The translations under genes and the position numbers were made by a program. Under the pieces are notes generated by a model. That model was given only the letters and a program-made list of their open reading frames with translations. It did not search any database and was not told the DNA's origin. A stretch of DNA of 64,000 bases, from assembly GCA_021234155.1 (NCBI GenBank), contig JAJEKV010000028.1, positions 12,166,134 to 12,230,133 of the forward strand. The letters are read 5' to 3'. Shown piece by piece: positions 24,449-35,557 of the stretch (within the stretch, counting starts at the first letter, position 1; each line of letters starts with the position of its first letter). Origin of the DNA: Isoetes taiwanensis. Taxonomy: Eukaryota; Streptophyta; Lycopodiopsida; Isoetales; Isoetaceae.

Positions 24449-24718
24449 AACAAAGGGGTAGCCGATGCTGACAAAGAAGCTTTCATGCAAAGTCTTAATC
24501 CAGGTCAGATCCTTGCCGGTCGAAATGGAAGCGACAACCAAGAGCTGGAATTTGCTGGGGCCGAAATCAATCGCAGAGAGCTTTTGAATCCCGGAACTGA
24601 GCTGACAGTTCCTATTAGTATCTGTTCTACTCCTTTTTATCTGAAAAAGGCATCTGTTATAAAAAGAACAGCTAATTTGATCTTGGCCCGACCCGATCTC
24701 TTTTGTGTAGATAAATAG
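24449..24718 (+). pseudogene. Exon-like ORF, function unknown
   Basis: One frame is open to the stop at 24716-24718. From the ATG at 24485 it gives 77 codons, including NPGQILAGRNGSDNQELEF and NPGTELTVPISICSTPFYL. Upstream codons in the same frame (VADADKEAF) continue the ordinary protein composition, so this may be an exon or gene fragment rather than a chance frame. It ends about 70 bp before a Helitron terminus. I do not recognise the family. Confidence 0.3.
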
Positions 24719-24786
24719 TTGAGCGTGGAACGATTTTGGTGCTGCCCTTTTTCTTGAAAATAGCCGTATCTTCCATTTTAACTTTA

Positions 24787-24816
24787 ATTAGTAACGGGAG
24801 CCCGGCGTTGCCGGGC
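24787..24816 (-). mobile_element. Helitron 3' terminus (minus strand)
   Basis: On the minus strand the hairpin GCCCGGCAACGCCGGGC (24816-24800) is followed by TCCCGTTA and CTAAT (24791-24787), fitting hairpin-CTRR-T. It shares its hairpin stem with the plus-strand terminus at 18787. The body would extend to the right, through about 24.8-26.3 kb, where I see no Rep/helicase gene. Confidence 0.6.
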
Positions 24817-26305
24817 ATAAGTGCGACCTATTGTAGGCAATGATGAAGTTGTAGACAAACTTACAATACATATAGAAAAAATCATGATGCTAGGTGTATT
24901 TAATTGTTCTAAATAGGGCAATAAGTTATATTGTATTCAAATTATGGCAACTACTTTGGTGGTTGGTAGGTGTAGAGAACATTGCCTGGATTGAAAATGA
25001 CACTTGGTAGAGATTTCAAATGACAATGTCATTGCAACATGCTACAAAAGTGGCATTTAGATTTTTACGGAAATTTAAAGACCCCCATTGGTATTTGGAC
25101 AATATTTTTGACTATTCAATGGTCAAATATGACTTTGTATCATACATGTTTTTGTTGTATGTGGGTTGAGTTCCATATTAAAACTCTTGAAAAACATATG
25201 TATGGCTTGGTTGCATATTGAATAGAATCTTGAAAGACAAAGAGAATAACTATCGCATATTTCCAATTTAGTGACTTTTAAATGGTTATATATGTGTTGT
25301 TTTCCCCTGTGTTTGTGAGCTAAGCTAGTTGCTAGTCAATCAATAGAAGGCTTGCCTTCATCTGGGTTCTAGGATTCTGCAATACTGAACAACAAACAAC
25401 AAACGCCTATGGGCAAGTCCTTATGGGCATGTAAGGAGCTACTCCTATTCACGCATTTTGATTCTAAAGTGCTAGGGTGCAAGTTTAAACAAATGTTAAC
25501 ATAGTAGTATAGAATTAATAATTCTTGGAAGGTAGGTATTATGGGCAAAACGTACATAAATGATTACATCATTAAGTGTTATGGGCAAAACATCCATTCC
25601 AAAATACAAAGAAGCTCGACATTACCACTTCATTAACTTTCATGGGCCAAGCATCCACATTCTCCCCTTTGTTCTTGTGGCCTTTTTTTTTTTTACCAAA
25701 ACAAAACTACATATGCAGTTATAGATCATACTTTAGGCACAAAAAATCAACATGCAGACAATGTTTGTACCTAAATAAATAAATAGTTTTGTGCCCTTTA
25801 ACGTTAGATTTCCATTGCATCTTCAACCTCCTCTCTCTTTAGTTGGGCATAGATGGAAAAGGAAAAATGCAACAAAAGAGTATAAGGTAGGATTTATTGA
25901 AGTTAAAGGACCAACAAAGATCAGAATACATTATTCTGTAAGCAGTGATGCACGGACCAAATATTGAAAAGACATTGACAACAAATATGGGGGAGAAGCT
26001 TTGATGTTACATCCAAATGATGAGCACCAAAGAAATAATTAATCGTGTACCATACTCTAACAATCTGTTGCTTCTATGCATGCTCGTTAGCGCTATCGTT
26101 ATACCAAATGTTTTGTTCAGGTAGCATAAGAAACTTTTCGGTGCATGCGAAACGGATGATAGGCAATATGTTAGTGCAATGCATGGAGGAACTCAATATT
26201 AACTGAGAACCTGAGTTCCTTAGAAAATAATATCTTGCATTCTAAAACATGGTAGTAAGCTTATAATTTGAAATTGTAAAGTGTATACATGTATTGTTGC
26301 TGATT
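24817..26305. other. Presumed Helitron body or intergenic, no gene seen
   Basis: About 1.5 kb, AT-rich, with no convincing gene. It lies on the body side of the minus-strand Helitron terminus, so it may be a non-autonomous Helitron. The 5' TC end was not located. Confidence 0.35.
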
Positions 26306-29173
26306 CTTAGGCGATTCATACATGTGATACAACATTCAAACCAATGAATTTTTAGATTGGATGCACTTGACATATTGAATATAATCTAGTCCAACAGTTT
26401 CCAAAATTACCAATGGATTTGCTCTTTCCATAGTAGAGAGAAAGTACAGAAATGTAGCAAGTAGAGAATGCAACCAGTGGAAAATCGATGCCTACATAAT
26501 GTAACAAAAATTGAAAAGGGAAAATTACTTCTGGTCTATCAAGTTGAATCTGGATAGATGTGTAGGCTACAAATATACAACTTGTTGAACTGTAGTTGCT
26601 AGTTCATTTGCAGTAGATTTGCAGGTATTGCATCAATATAATCCGTCTGCAATCCACGAATACAAAACTATAGTGAATTAATAATCAAATGCATTGAGAA
26701 CATGCTCAAGATCATGAAACAAGAAAGAGACAAAATATGCACAAAGAATATGGGAAATGTGCAGCAAATGAGACTCTCCAAATATGAGATCAAACCTGAA
26801 TACATCTGAAGAGGCTCTGGTCTAATATAGTATAGACCGCAAATATGAGCCCTACATCTAGCTAAATATAAACCCGACACTTATGCTATCCTAAACATGC
26901 CAAGTATCGTCTGCCACCACTGACATGCCAAGTGTCGTCTGCCACCACTGACACCTAGCATGTGCACAATGTTAACCACTAGGTGGTTAACATCAGAACT
27001 GTCTGCTCGGAAAAATCTATGTTCTAGGAGCTATAGATGTCCAATCTGGCTAATTTAATGTGCTAATCTATCTAAAATATTGTTGGGCGATTTTTGGTCA
27101 AATTTGGATCAAACATGGTCAAACCGAGTTACTCTACGCAAAAGGATTTTTTGAGACCATCGGAAAGACGTTTGGCGTGAATGATCTGGATGGGTCTCTT
27201 TTGGCCAATTTTTAACCTTTTTGAGTGATATAAAGTGCTACAATGCAAGTTTGCTCGATTCGAGCCTATTTACCAAGTTATTTCATGTTAATTTGACACT
27301 TTGAATCCAAAAATGAGCAAACCGGGTTACTCTGCGCAAAAGGGTTTCCGAGACTCTCAGAAAGGCATTTGGCGCGGAGTGACTCGGGTCACTTTTTCTG
27401 ACCTACTTTTACTTTCTTTTCAAGGAAATTTGAACTCATTACACTAAGTAAGAGATTTTAGTACATCCAGAGTAAAAAATTTATACAGAAAGCTCTAATT
27501 TTTATCCCTTTTAATTCTTCATGCAGGTCCTTGGACATGACCGTAACTCTTTTGGTGTGAATTGTGCATAGGTTGCCCCCCTCAAAGAGCAGCACCAGCT
27601 GCCTTCACCGCTTCCCGCATGATCGACCGTCATGGATGTAATCGATAGTCTCAAGATAAACTCTTGCATGATCTCTGAGGAGCCGCCTAAGGGCGCTCTT
27701 CCGAATCAAGAGGTTAGTGCACCGCTGGAAGTGCCTAATCTCTCGGCGACCCTTTGACATGGAGTTGGGCCCTTGGTGGACCCTTTTTTATGCTACTGGC
27801 CGAGGTAGAGGGGGCTTTGGTTGATTCTTTGGCCCCGCCACCCTTCACGAACCGGACGCTCTCGCTTAAAGTACCTAATCGCTGTACCGACCGTCCCGTC
27901 AGCTGGAAAGTAGACCTCAAAAGTCAGCCTTTCTTCCTTTCAAACTCAAGATCGTGGCTTGAGCTTGAAGGGTCTCTCTCCCACCTTCTTGATTTGATTA
28001 CCTTCTGGCTTGTGCCACTTTGAATAAGGTACCGGCATTGGGGTCCGATGTCTCCCCACTTCTTCTTCTTGCTCTTCTTCTCCATCTCCTCCCTCGACCT
28101 CCTCTTCATCTTGCTCCTCGTCCTCCTCCTCTTTGTTGGGTGATGTGCTCATGAGGTTCTTTGATATGGACAAATTCCCGTGATTACGTCGCCCTATCCT
28201 TAGTTCTCTCCCGTGGCCTCTCCCTTCTTTCTCTCTCCTCTCTTTCCTCCTCCCATTCTCTTATCTTCTCGTTCCCCTTCCTCTCCTTGAAGGCCCCTCC
28301 ATCCGATGATGTTGTTGGTCTTCTTGTTACTGCTCTTCTTGTTGTTGCAACATCATCCTCCTCCCTCACTCCCTCGAGAACATACCCAACCGACGGTCAC
28401 AAGGGTGCATTGAGTCCTTTCGGGTGAGCTGCTTGAGGCTCGCTCGTCCGTGGTATGGTCTGTCTTGTCCGTAAAGTTTGAGGTGCTGGCCTCATCGCCC
28501 TCGCCATGCCTCGGCCTTAGATGCTCAGGGATCTTCTTGCCACTCCCCACGGCTAGCTCTGCCATGCTGGGCCTCTTCTGGGGGCTCCTAAATTTCCTTG
28601 CGGTGCACTCGATGTTTGCCATATCTTACAGTTCAGGAAACTGATTAACTTAAGCTGGAGATTAAGAGAGAGAGAGGGTTTAGGACAAAATTAGGAAAAG
28701 AGGCTAAAATGGTGTTTAAAAAAGGAAAGATGGTCTCATGCCACGAAATATTCCGTTGCTATTATTACTCCTATTAATTAGCCACCCTTATTAATGGTTA
28801 TTCCCTTTTTATTACTATTATTTCAAATTTTCAATTTTTCTAATGGTTTGGGGTTTCAATTATGAGTTTGCGCTATTTTTCACCCGGATCTCGGATTTGG
28901 ATGATTCTTCGACCCATTTTGCGTGAAATTCAATGCCATTGCATAATTTCCACTTCACATTTATTAGAATCCTCATTTGACTCATTCTTTTCCCTTGAAT
29001 CTATAACTTAGCCAAAATCTATAATCCTGCTACTTGGGGGAAAAATATTCTACCACTTTCGAGGTTCGATGTTGGAATTCTCATTCCATACTCTACTAGG
29101 CCGGTTAATCTAATTAATCAGGGTTATGGCCAGTGCTAGCTCTTGGTCAACCAAGAACATTGCTCTGATACCA
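26306..29173 (-). mobile_element. Retrotransposon Z, 5' internal region (copy B)
   Basis: Read on the minus strand after the primer site at 29161-29173. An ATG at 28622 opens a Gag-like disordered protein (MAELAVGSGKKIPEHLRPRH). It continues through basic and acidic low-complexity segments (FKERKGNEKIREWEEEREER; DEEEVEGGDGEEEQEEE) with frame changes to about 27.7 kb. No zinc knuckle, protease or RT is seen. A 27-bp tandem duplication (GTCTGCCACCACTGACA twice) lies at about 26911-26955, and a pair of related ~100-bp segments at 27098-27205 and 27296-27405. Confidence 0.55.
29161..29173 (-). other. Primer-binding site of Z (tRNA-iMet type)
   Basis: The plus strand TGCTCTGATACCA is the exact complement of TGGTATCAGAGCA, the usual plant tRNA-iMet primer site. 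It borders the LTR that starts TGTG at 29175. The same site in copy A (about 2848-2859) reads TGCTCGATACC, altered at the CTG. Confidence 0.85.
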
Positions 29174-29174
29174 T

Positions 29175-32100
29175 TGTGCCGCTCCCCGAAAGTATACGAT
29201 GCCTTGTCGTATACTCTACGAGAAATTCCCCATCCAGCATCATCTGCTACATGGGCCCTTCATATGCCCCGTTCTTGGGATGGCCAGGATGCGAGTAGGG
29301 AAACACGGAGGTGTCTTTTGCACCCATCTTCCTATGGGCTCCTATAACAGCAGAAGCATACTACAATATTAGCACTGGCAACAATATAACATAATCGACT
29401 ACCACGAAGGGTAGCATATCTATCCATCCATAGGTACATCAATGATAACAACATAGTGTAAGGCTCAGACTCGTAAGGGGAAAGTAGACTGACGGCTGGG
29501 CCTCAAGATAGAGCAGACCGAGATATAACAATGGCAGGGCTGGTTATAGGCAATGGCTAGGGTTGACCACTCCTTCAGCCCCTCCTGTGCATATTTTGTA
29601 GATGGGCTAAATCAGGCTCTCGCATGACTATAACCTGCCGGAGATGTAGCCTCATAGTATCACCCATTGGGGCTAGTTTGGGTTGCATCTCCCCAGTCCG
29701 ATGAGGTAGGAAGGGCTGCATCTCCCCTTCCGGAGGAATAATGTCTCCGTGGGCGACTAGAGGATCGTGATGACACATGTACGTACCCGAGAGCCAAGGG
29801 GGGTTCACCCTGAAATCCCGTATGAACCATCTGAATTATAAGAAATGGGTTATTTTTGGAGAGCTTTCGTACGAAAATATATGGAAAGGGGTGGTTTTTA
29901 TCACATTTTGCAATATTTTAAGCCTGTACATTTTCGATATGGGTATTTTTCTAGTTCTTTTGGACCGTATACTATGGGTTTTCTTGCTACCCTAGTAACA
30001 CAGATGGCATATCGATATTGTATATAGGTGAATCCCCCGGGCCGAGAGCCAGGCCGGCGCCTGCAACTCTTGAGAGTTAGGACGACACCACTGACGCAGG
30101 AAGTGTCGATCCCATACCCGGCCCACACCAAGTGACGGACTATAGGCCTAGGCCACTATGGGTCCCCAGTAGCCGTGCCCAGCAGGGACCTCCCTCCACT
30201 TTGCCACTAACTCCATTATGTGGTGCTTAGTCACTCCATAGCCCCCGTAGCTGGGTGGGCTCCTATGCAAAAGCCGCAACTAACTAATAGGAACTACGGG
30301 ATCTAAACCTTGGTTCGGGAAATTTTTTAAGCATAAAGGTCAAATTTCCTGCCACCTCCATGCTCCCACTCAATTCCTGCCAAAGAAATCACTATTTTTA
30401 GCAGAAAATTTTCCTGCTATCTCAAAACTGTAGTGTGAATTTTCAGACTTACACGGTAGCTTACAAGGGTTCCGGGGAATTTCCCGAACCAAGGATCTAT
30501 GTGGGGTGTGGAGTCATAAAGAACCCAAAATATACTAGCATATGCCCCGAAGTTGATCGACAGTATACATGAAGATCGTGCAAGCACACCTAAGTCAAAA
30601 ACCAAGGAAGGCACTCCAGGCAGTCAAGGGAAGAACATCAGACGCGGGGAGCTAATCTACGCGACACACTCGACCAGGAGCACCCACAAACCAAACAATG
30701 CAAGCACACGCATTGAGAGGAACGCCGACGCCATGCAAAATAATCCACGAACACACCATGTGCAAGCACCAAACGGGAGTGGGAGAGGGAACCGACTCAC
30801 GGAAAACTCGAGAGGGTTACAAGATAAAGCCATACAACACGCACTCACCCCCAAAAGGATCCATCACAGCCTAAGAAATCATAACCAAACTCGACTCGCA
30901 AAACCAAGACTAAACCGACCCGACTACTGTGATGATGCTAGATGGGCCAAAGATGTAATCATTCTCTAACCACATCGGACCCTAATGGTCCCAAACTTTC
31001 CCCCCGAACCGGGAGGTCAAAGGAAGTGGGACCTTCTCCCTTTGATCGCTAAGAAGCCACACTCTGCACCAAAGGGCCAATATGCCTCCCTTTCTCCCGA
31101 TGAGGGAAGGGCGATTATGTTAAGGTGACAGACGTCACCAAACTATATGACCTAAGGCATCGTCACTTTGCCCTCCTCCCTTAAAGATGAGGGGCTACCA
31201 TGTTAAGGCACTTGAAGCTTGTACTACCCTTTTTTTTTTTTTTTTTTTTCCTTACCCCCCCTAATGCCCTTGCCCTCTAATGCCATGCACGACACATGTA
31301 CGGGAAAGGAAAAGGACATTAAGGCACAAAAGGGAGGTGCGGGATTCATACCTCCAAAGACCCCAAATACATCGATGGACCCACACAAAGCATGGGCCAA
31401 TAGTGGGAAAAATGCGAAAATATACCCCATATGGGGTGACAATGGGAAACACCCTTCCCAAGGGAGGCAAGGAAAATACTAGTCCACCAAATAATTTTTC
31501 ATTTTTTTTTTTTTTTTTTTTTCGCCACCTCACCTGATAGGCACCTGCCACGTGCCTCTGGACCCCTGCCACGTGTCCCCATAAGCTCAAGATAGGTGGG
31601 GCCAACAATTCCAGCACACACGTGGCACCAATAAAACCACACATGTGGTAACCACCCCACATGTGGCTTTGACCAAAGGTCTTATCAAATGAGAACACAA
31701 ATGGGGGTTTGAACCGCCCCCATTATGACAACAACTCTTTATCATTAGTACCTTATGCCAAATTGACAAGGGTACCTTTTCGAAAAATCCCCCCAATCTT
31801 GGTTGTTGCCATATATTGTAGCTGCATCCCCAAGTTCTTCAATGTTTCCCCAAATTTGGAGGATCATCCCTATTGATTCCATCTTCAATTTTCCATGACC
31901 GGATCAGCCATGAATTCCGAGATTGTTCCCCCCAAAAGCCCCGTCAAAATGAGCTTCTAGTGGGCTCGATTAGCATTTCTGATCAAGGCCGAAAAACAGT
32001 CCCAAATCCGAGCCAAATCTTCTAATTGATCCCCTTAATCTTCGAATTTACTTTCAATTTTTCTTCCACATGGTCGGATCAGTGTTGCAATACTGCCCAT

Positions 32101-34222
32101 GAGGAAAGCCCCATCAAATTGTTCATTGTCTGAGCTAGATTGAAGATTTTGCCCTGTTTTCTGCCAAGAACACCAAGAACCGACCCATGTTTTCTAATTG
32201 ACCCACTTGGCCTTTGAATTAGCTTCCAATTCTTCTCCCACATGGTCGGATTAGTACTACAATACTGCCCACATGGAAAGCCCCATCAGATTTCACATAG
32301 TTTGGGCTGACTTGAAGAATTATCCCTGATTTCTATCAAGAACACCAAGAACCTGTTACAGACCTGTTTATTCACTTGATTTGGGTCTTCCTTCCGGAAT
32401 TGTACCCCTATTGTTGCCTCCTATGCTCGGATTTGATGCCCACACACATACAATTCGAAAGCCCCTTCAATTTGTCACTTAATTGGGCTTGATTAGACAA
32501 ATGGGCCTGCTGCCCCAAGCCCAAGAGCCCGAACTGCCATATCTCCCTAATACCCCCTTTTTTTGTGATTTCTTCAAGATGGGCTGCTTGAACTTGGTTA
32601 TTTGATCAGTCTAAGCATCCCTGCACCAAAAGCCCCTTCAAATTTGGCTAGATATGGGCTCAATCAAGGTCTGAACCCTGATTTCTCCAAGAACTCCTTG
32701 CCCCTTCTGATTTTCTGTAAATGGGCAGCCCCAACCTGCTCCAATCTCGATTTTGGTACTTCTTTCCATGAATCCCAGCTGCTACCTACCTCCAAATCGA
32801 CCCCATGGTTCCATTTTTGCCACCTTAAGTCTCTAGATCCACGAAAATCTCTCCAAAGGAAACAATATTACGGGGTAAAACCAACCTTTGAGAGGAGAGA
32901 CTCTAGGACCAAATTTCAGCAAGAATAGAGAGGAAACTTGAAGCTATGTCATCATCTATTCATCAAGGAAGTCCATACCTTACAATGTGGCTCGAAAATC
33001 CTTCAAAGCAGGCCCAATCCCACCTGAATCCACTCATTTGTCGGGTGAATATGCTCTGGGCTGTTCCTAGCTCCACCGACCTCTTCCTTTGCCAATACCA
33101 GCCCCAATCCCCCCAAAATCTTCAAACAAGGGGTCCTTAGGATGGATTAAGGATGGCCCATACTTGGAGGTGGCTTGATCACGAAAAATCACCTTCAAAC
33201 TGCTCCAAATCGGGCTGGAAACAGCCCCAAGAAGCTCAATAACAGTCCCCTTCATGTCCGAATCTCAAAACTCCAATAACTTGAGAAATACTTCGTCAAA
33301 TCCATCAAAAAATGGCTCTCCAGATCGGTATTGAGATGGTGCATCCTTTGGTGGCTGCTGCAGCCCAAGATCAGACTTGAAATGAGCATGGATCGACCAA
33401 GAATGGGCTGGAAAAAGCACAAAACGTGTTTCTCCCCCAAGGCGCCCAAGATGGGCGCCCAAGGGGAGGCGCCCTTGGGAATTGGGGAATTCCCGAACCA
33501 AGGATCTAAACTAGGAGCATCATCTAAATAATGGCTACTAGGTCTTTATCCCCCTTCCCAATACAAAAGGAGTAAACATGATCAACCAACATCATACATC
33601 CACATAACATGCAAAATAATGAGAATAACATCTAATCCTAATCACATGCATCTAACTTATAGTTAGGGTTCATTGATTAGGGTTTCAGATCCAGACTAGG
33701 GGTTCTAGAATAGCTCTACTAGAGATACGAAATGCTAACTCATCTGGAATAATAACTTCCAGGTGATCTACAAAGGACTCTACTCCAAATACCTGCTCAT
33801 GAGGAACTCCCTCCCGCTCCCGACGTCTCCATGGCCTGCAAATGGTTCGAAGTAGCTCCTACTCCTTCTGATGTGCACACGCTCTGGGGGCTGATTTGCT
33901 ATGCTATGCCACAATAGATGATTCTCGAAACAGAGTATAGAGCGTGAACAATGTTCCAAGACTGTTGGAGCCAAAAAAATGGCCTAGGGTTGCCATGTCA
34001 TGCCATGTGGCTCCAATTGGGTGCATCGATGTGGCGGGCGCCCAATAGGATGGGGCCATGTGGAAATGGTCCCATCCCTAAGGTTGGCTAAATTATGTAA
34101 ACAGTTTAGCCACGCTCCCTTATCCACACTCTACAGTATACAAGGCTACTAAGGTGGGCCTGTATGGTGATGTGGCCTAGAAATATGCATATTTATACTG
34201 TATATTTTAGGGGAACGTCACA
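29175..34222 (-). repeat. Z LTR with 3.2-kb insertion (copy B)
   Basis: Bounded on the left by TGTG next to the primer site and on the right by AACGTCACA (34214-34222), giving TG...CA ends on the minus strand. Subtracting the nested element (30309-33502) and one 9-bp target copy leaves about 1.84 kb. The flank beyond (34223-34585) matches that beyond copy A. Confidence 0.8.
30309..33502. mobile_element. TIR element with 9-bp TSD (copy B)
   Basis: Counterpart of the 3983-7168 insertion, 3194 bp long. The ends are cleaner here: CTTGGTTCGGGAAATT on the left and GAATTCCCGAACCAAG on the right. They are flanked by GATCTAAAC at 30300-30308 and 33503-33511. An inner copy of the right terminus, TTTCCCGAACCAAGG, lies at about 30479-30493. 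Thus 30309-30493 alone looks like a 185-bp inverted-repeat MITE at the left end of the larger element. No open frame here looks like a transposase. Confidence 0.78.
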
Positions 34223-34585
34223 GAAACAACTATATCTTCTTAGACTTGTTCCTCGTTTAGTGACATGGATTTATGGTCCATATGAGCTAACAATCTATCA
34301 ACATATGGGAATCAACTAACCAGTTGATTTTGTTACTAAGCAAGGTAGTGTTTACTAGAGCCCGAGTCTAAGCAATTGTACTGGATTACTTGAGCAAACT
34401 CTTCCCCATCCTCCTCCCAAATTAATTCCAATTTACCACTTGTAAACTAGTATTATAATTGAGCAACAATCCCCTCCGCCGCCCCAAATGATCGAAGCTC
34501 GACTTCGATATCAGAATGTCATGCAAAAGGAAATTGTTTGCCTTAAATTGCCTCTGTATGATCCCAAATCCCCCCCTGGTATGAC

Positions 34586-34978
34586 AAGCAATTGATATCA
34601 AATTTTTTTTGATTTAAGTTGCCTCAATATCACTAATATAATTTAGGGGGGTTTGATACGCTCTAATAGTAACGCTTTAAAACTTTGAAACGCAAAGTTA
34701 GTTGTAGCGCGTAACAAAGAACAAAATCCATTTCTTGAAATGCGTTAAAATTTAGCATTTGTAACGCTAAGCTAAATAAGTTTGAAATGCTGCTAAATCA
34801 AATGTCGTTTAACTCTTAAACGCCGCTTCAAAGTAGAAGTTTGAAATGCTGCGTTTCCTCAAACGCTGCATAAAGTAAATGCTTATAACTTTGAAACGCC
34901 AAGCCAAGTTAGAGGTTGAAATGCTATAACCTGACCCTTACGCTACAAAAGCTAACGCTCTAAAAACTTTGAATTATT
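34586..34978. repeat. AACGC/AAATGC-rich sub-repeat region
   Basis: Between about 34650 and 34975 short units such as TTTGAAACGC, TTTGAAATGCTGC and AAACGCTGC recur irregularly, with AACGCT at both ends in direct orientation. It looks like a small AT-rich non-autonomous element or decayed tandem array. No terminal inverted repeat is clear. Confidence 0.4.
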
Positions 34979-35227
34979 CTATTTCTTCGCTTTCTCAAAG
35001 ATCATCCGCCTTCCTCTCGTTGAACTCCGGATTTCTTTCTTCTTAGAATCAGCTCCAACATGCAAAGCGATCCCCTGGTGGGTTATCCGCTTCACGAGGA
35101 AGACAAGGGCTCGTGGAGCTACGTAAAACAAGGAATAGAACAACCAATTCTTCCAAGGGAGAGTTATGCGACCAATTCTCACCTTGTTGGTGTAGAGATT
35201 GTTGCGATCGACATGAACTAATACCAA
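34979..35227 (-). pseudogene. Exon-like ORF, function unknown
   Basis: An 82-codon minus-strand frame with protein-like composition. It has a hydrophobic middle (WLFYSLFYVAPRALVFLV) and a basic C-terminal end (RSSTRGRRMIFEKAKK). I do not recognise it. The opposite strand also has a 61-codon frame (35113-35298), so coding strand and reality are uncertain. Confidence 0.25.
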
Positions 35228-35557
35228 TGGTTATAGCAGATCATCTACAAAAAGCCGGGTCCATCTTGGTGTGCTCCAGAGAGTTTTTGAAAAGATAACC
35301 TGCCCTATCATTCCACTTCGGACAAAGTTAGTATATAGTTAGATGTTAGTATATTCCACTTTCATATTTTTATTCCCTTTAAGTTCTATGTAATGGTGTT
35401 TGACATAACACATCACATCGCAGAGTGTAACTCAATTATGTTACACTAGTTTTTCAAAAGGAGTTTGGAGAAATATCCCTGAGGAAGATGATGAGGTGGA
35501 CTCAGCACAATGTCAGTCTAGATGTCGTACTCGCATGCATACATTGTGTGCCTCTCA
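35228..35557. other. Left flank of element E1
   Basis: About 330 bp before the E1 5' LTR. The last ~100 bp read, in one frame, NIPEEDDEVDSAQCQS up to the LTR junction. The five bases before the LTR are TCTCA, and those after the 3' LTR are TCTGT, so only three match. Confidence 0.4.

Larger units (their letters stand above)
26306..34585. repeat. Copy B of the 8.3-kb duplicated unit
   Basis: Position 26306 matches base 1 of the window and the match continues to about 34585. Copy B looks cleaner than copy A at CTG and CAG sites. For example, its primer-binding site reads as an intact tRNA-iMet complement, where copy A has lost two bases. The unit contains the Z 5' region, the Z LTR (29175-34222), the nested inverted-repeat element (30309-33502) and 365 bp of flank. 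The flank is shared with 7870-8235. Confidence 0.9.
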
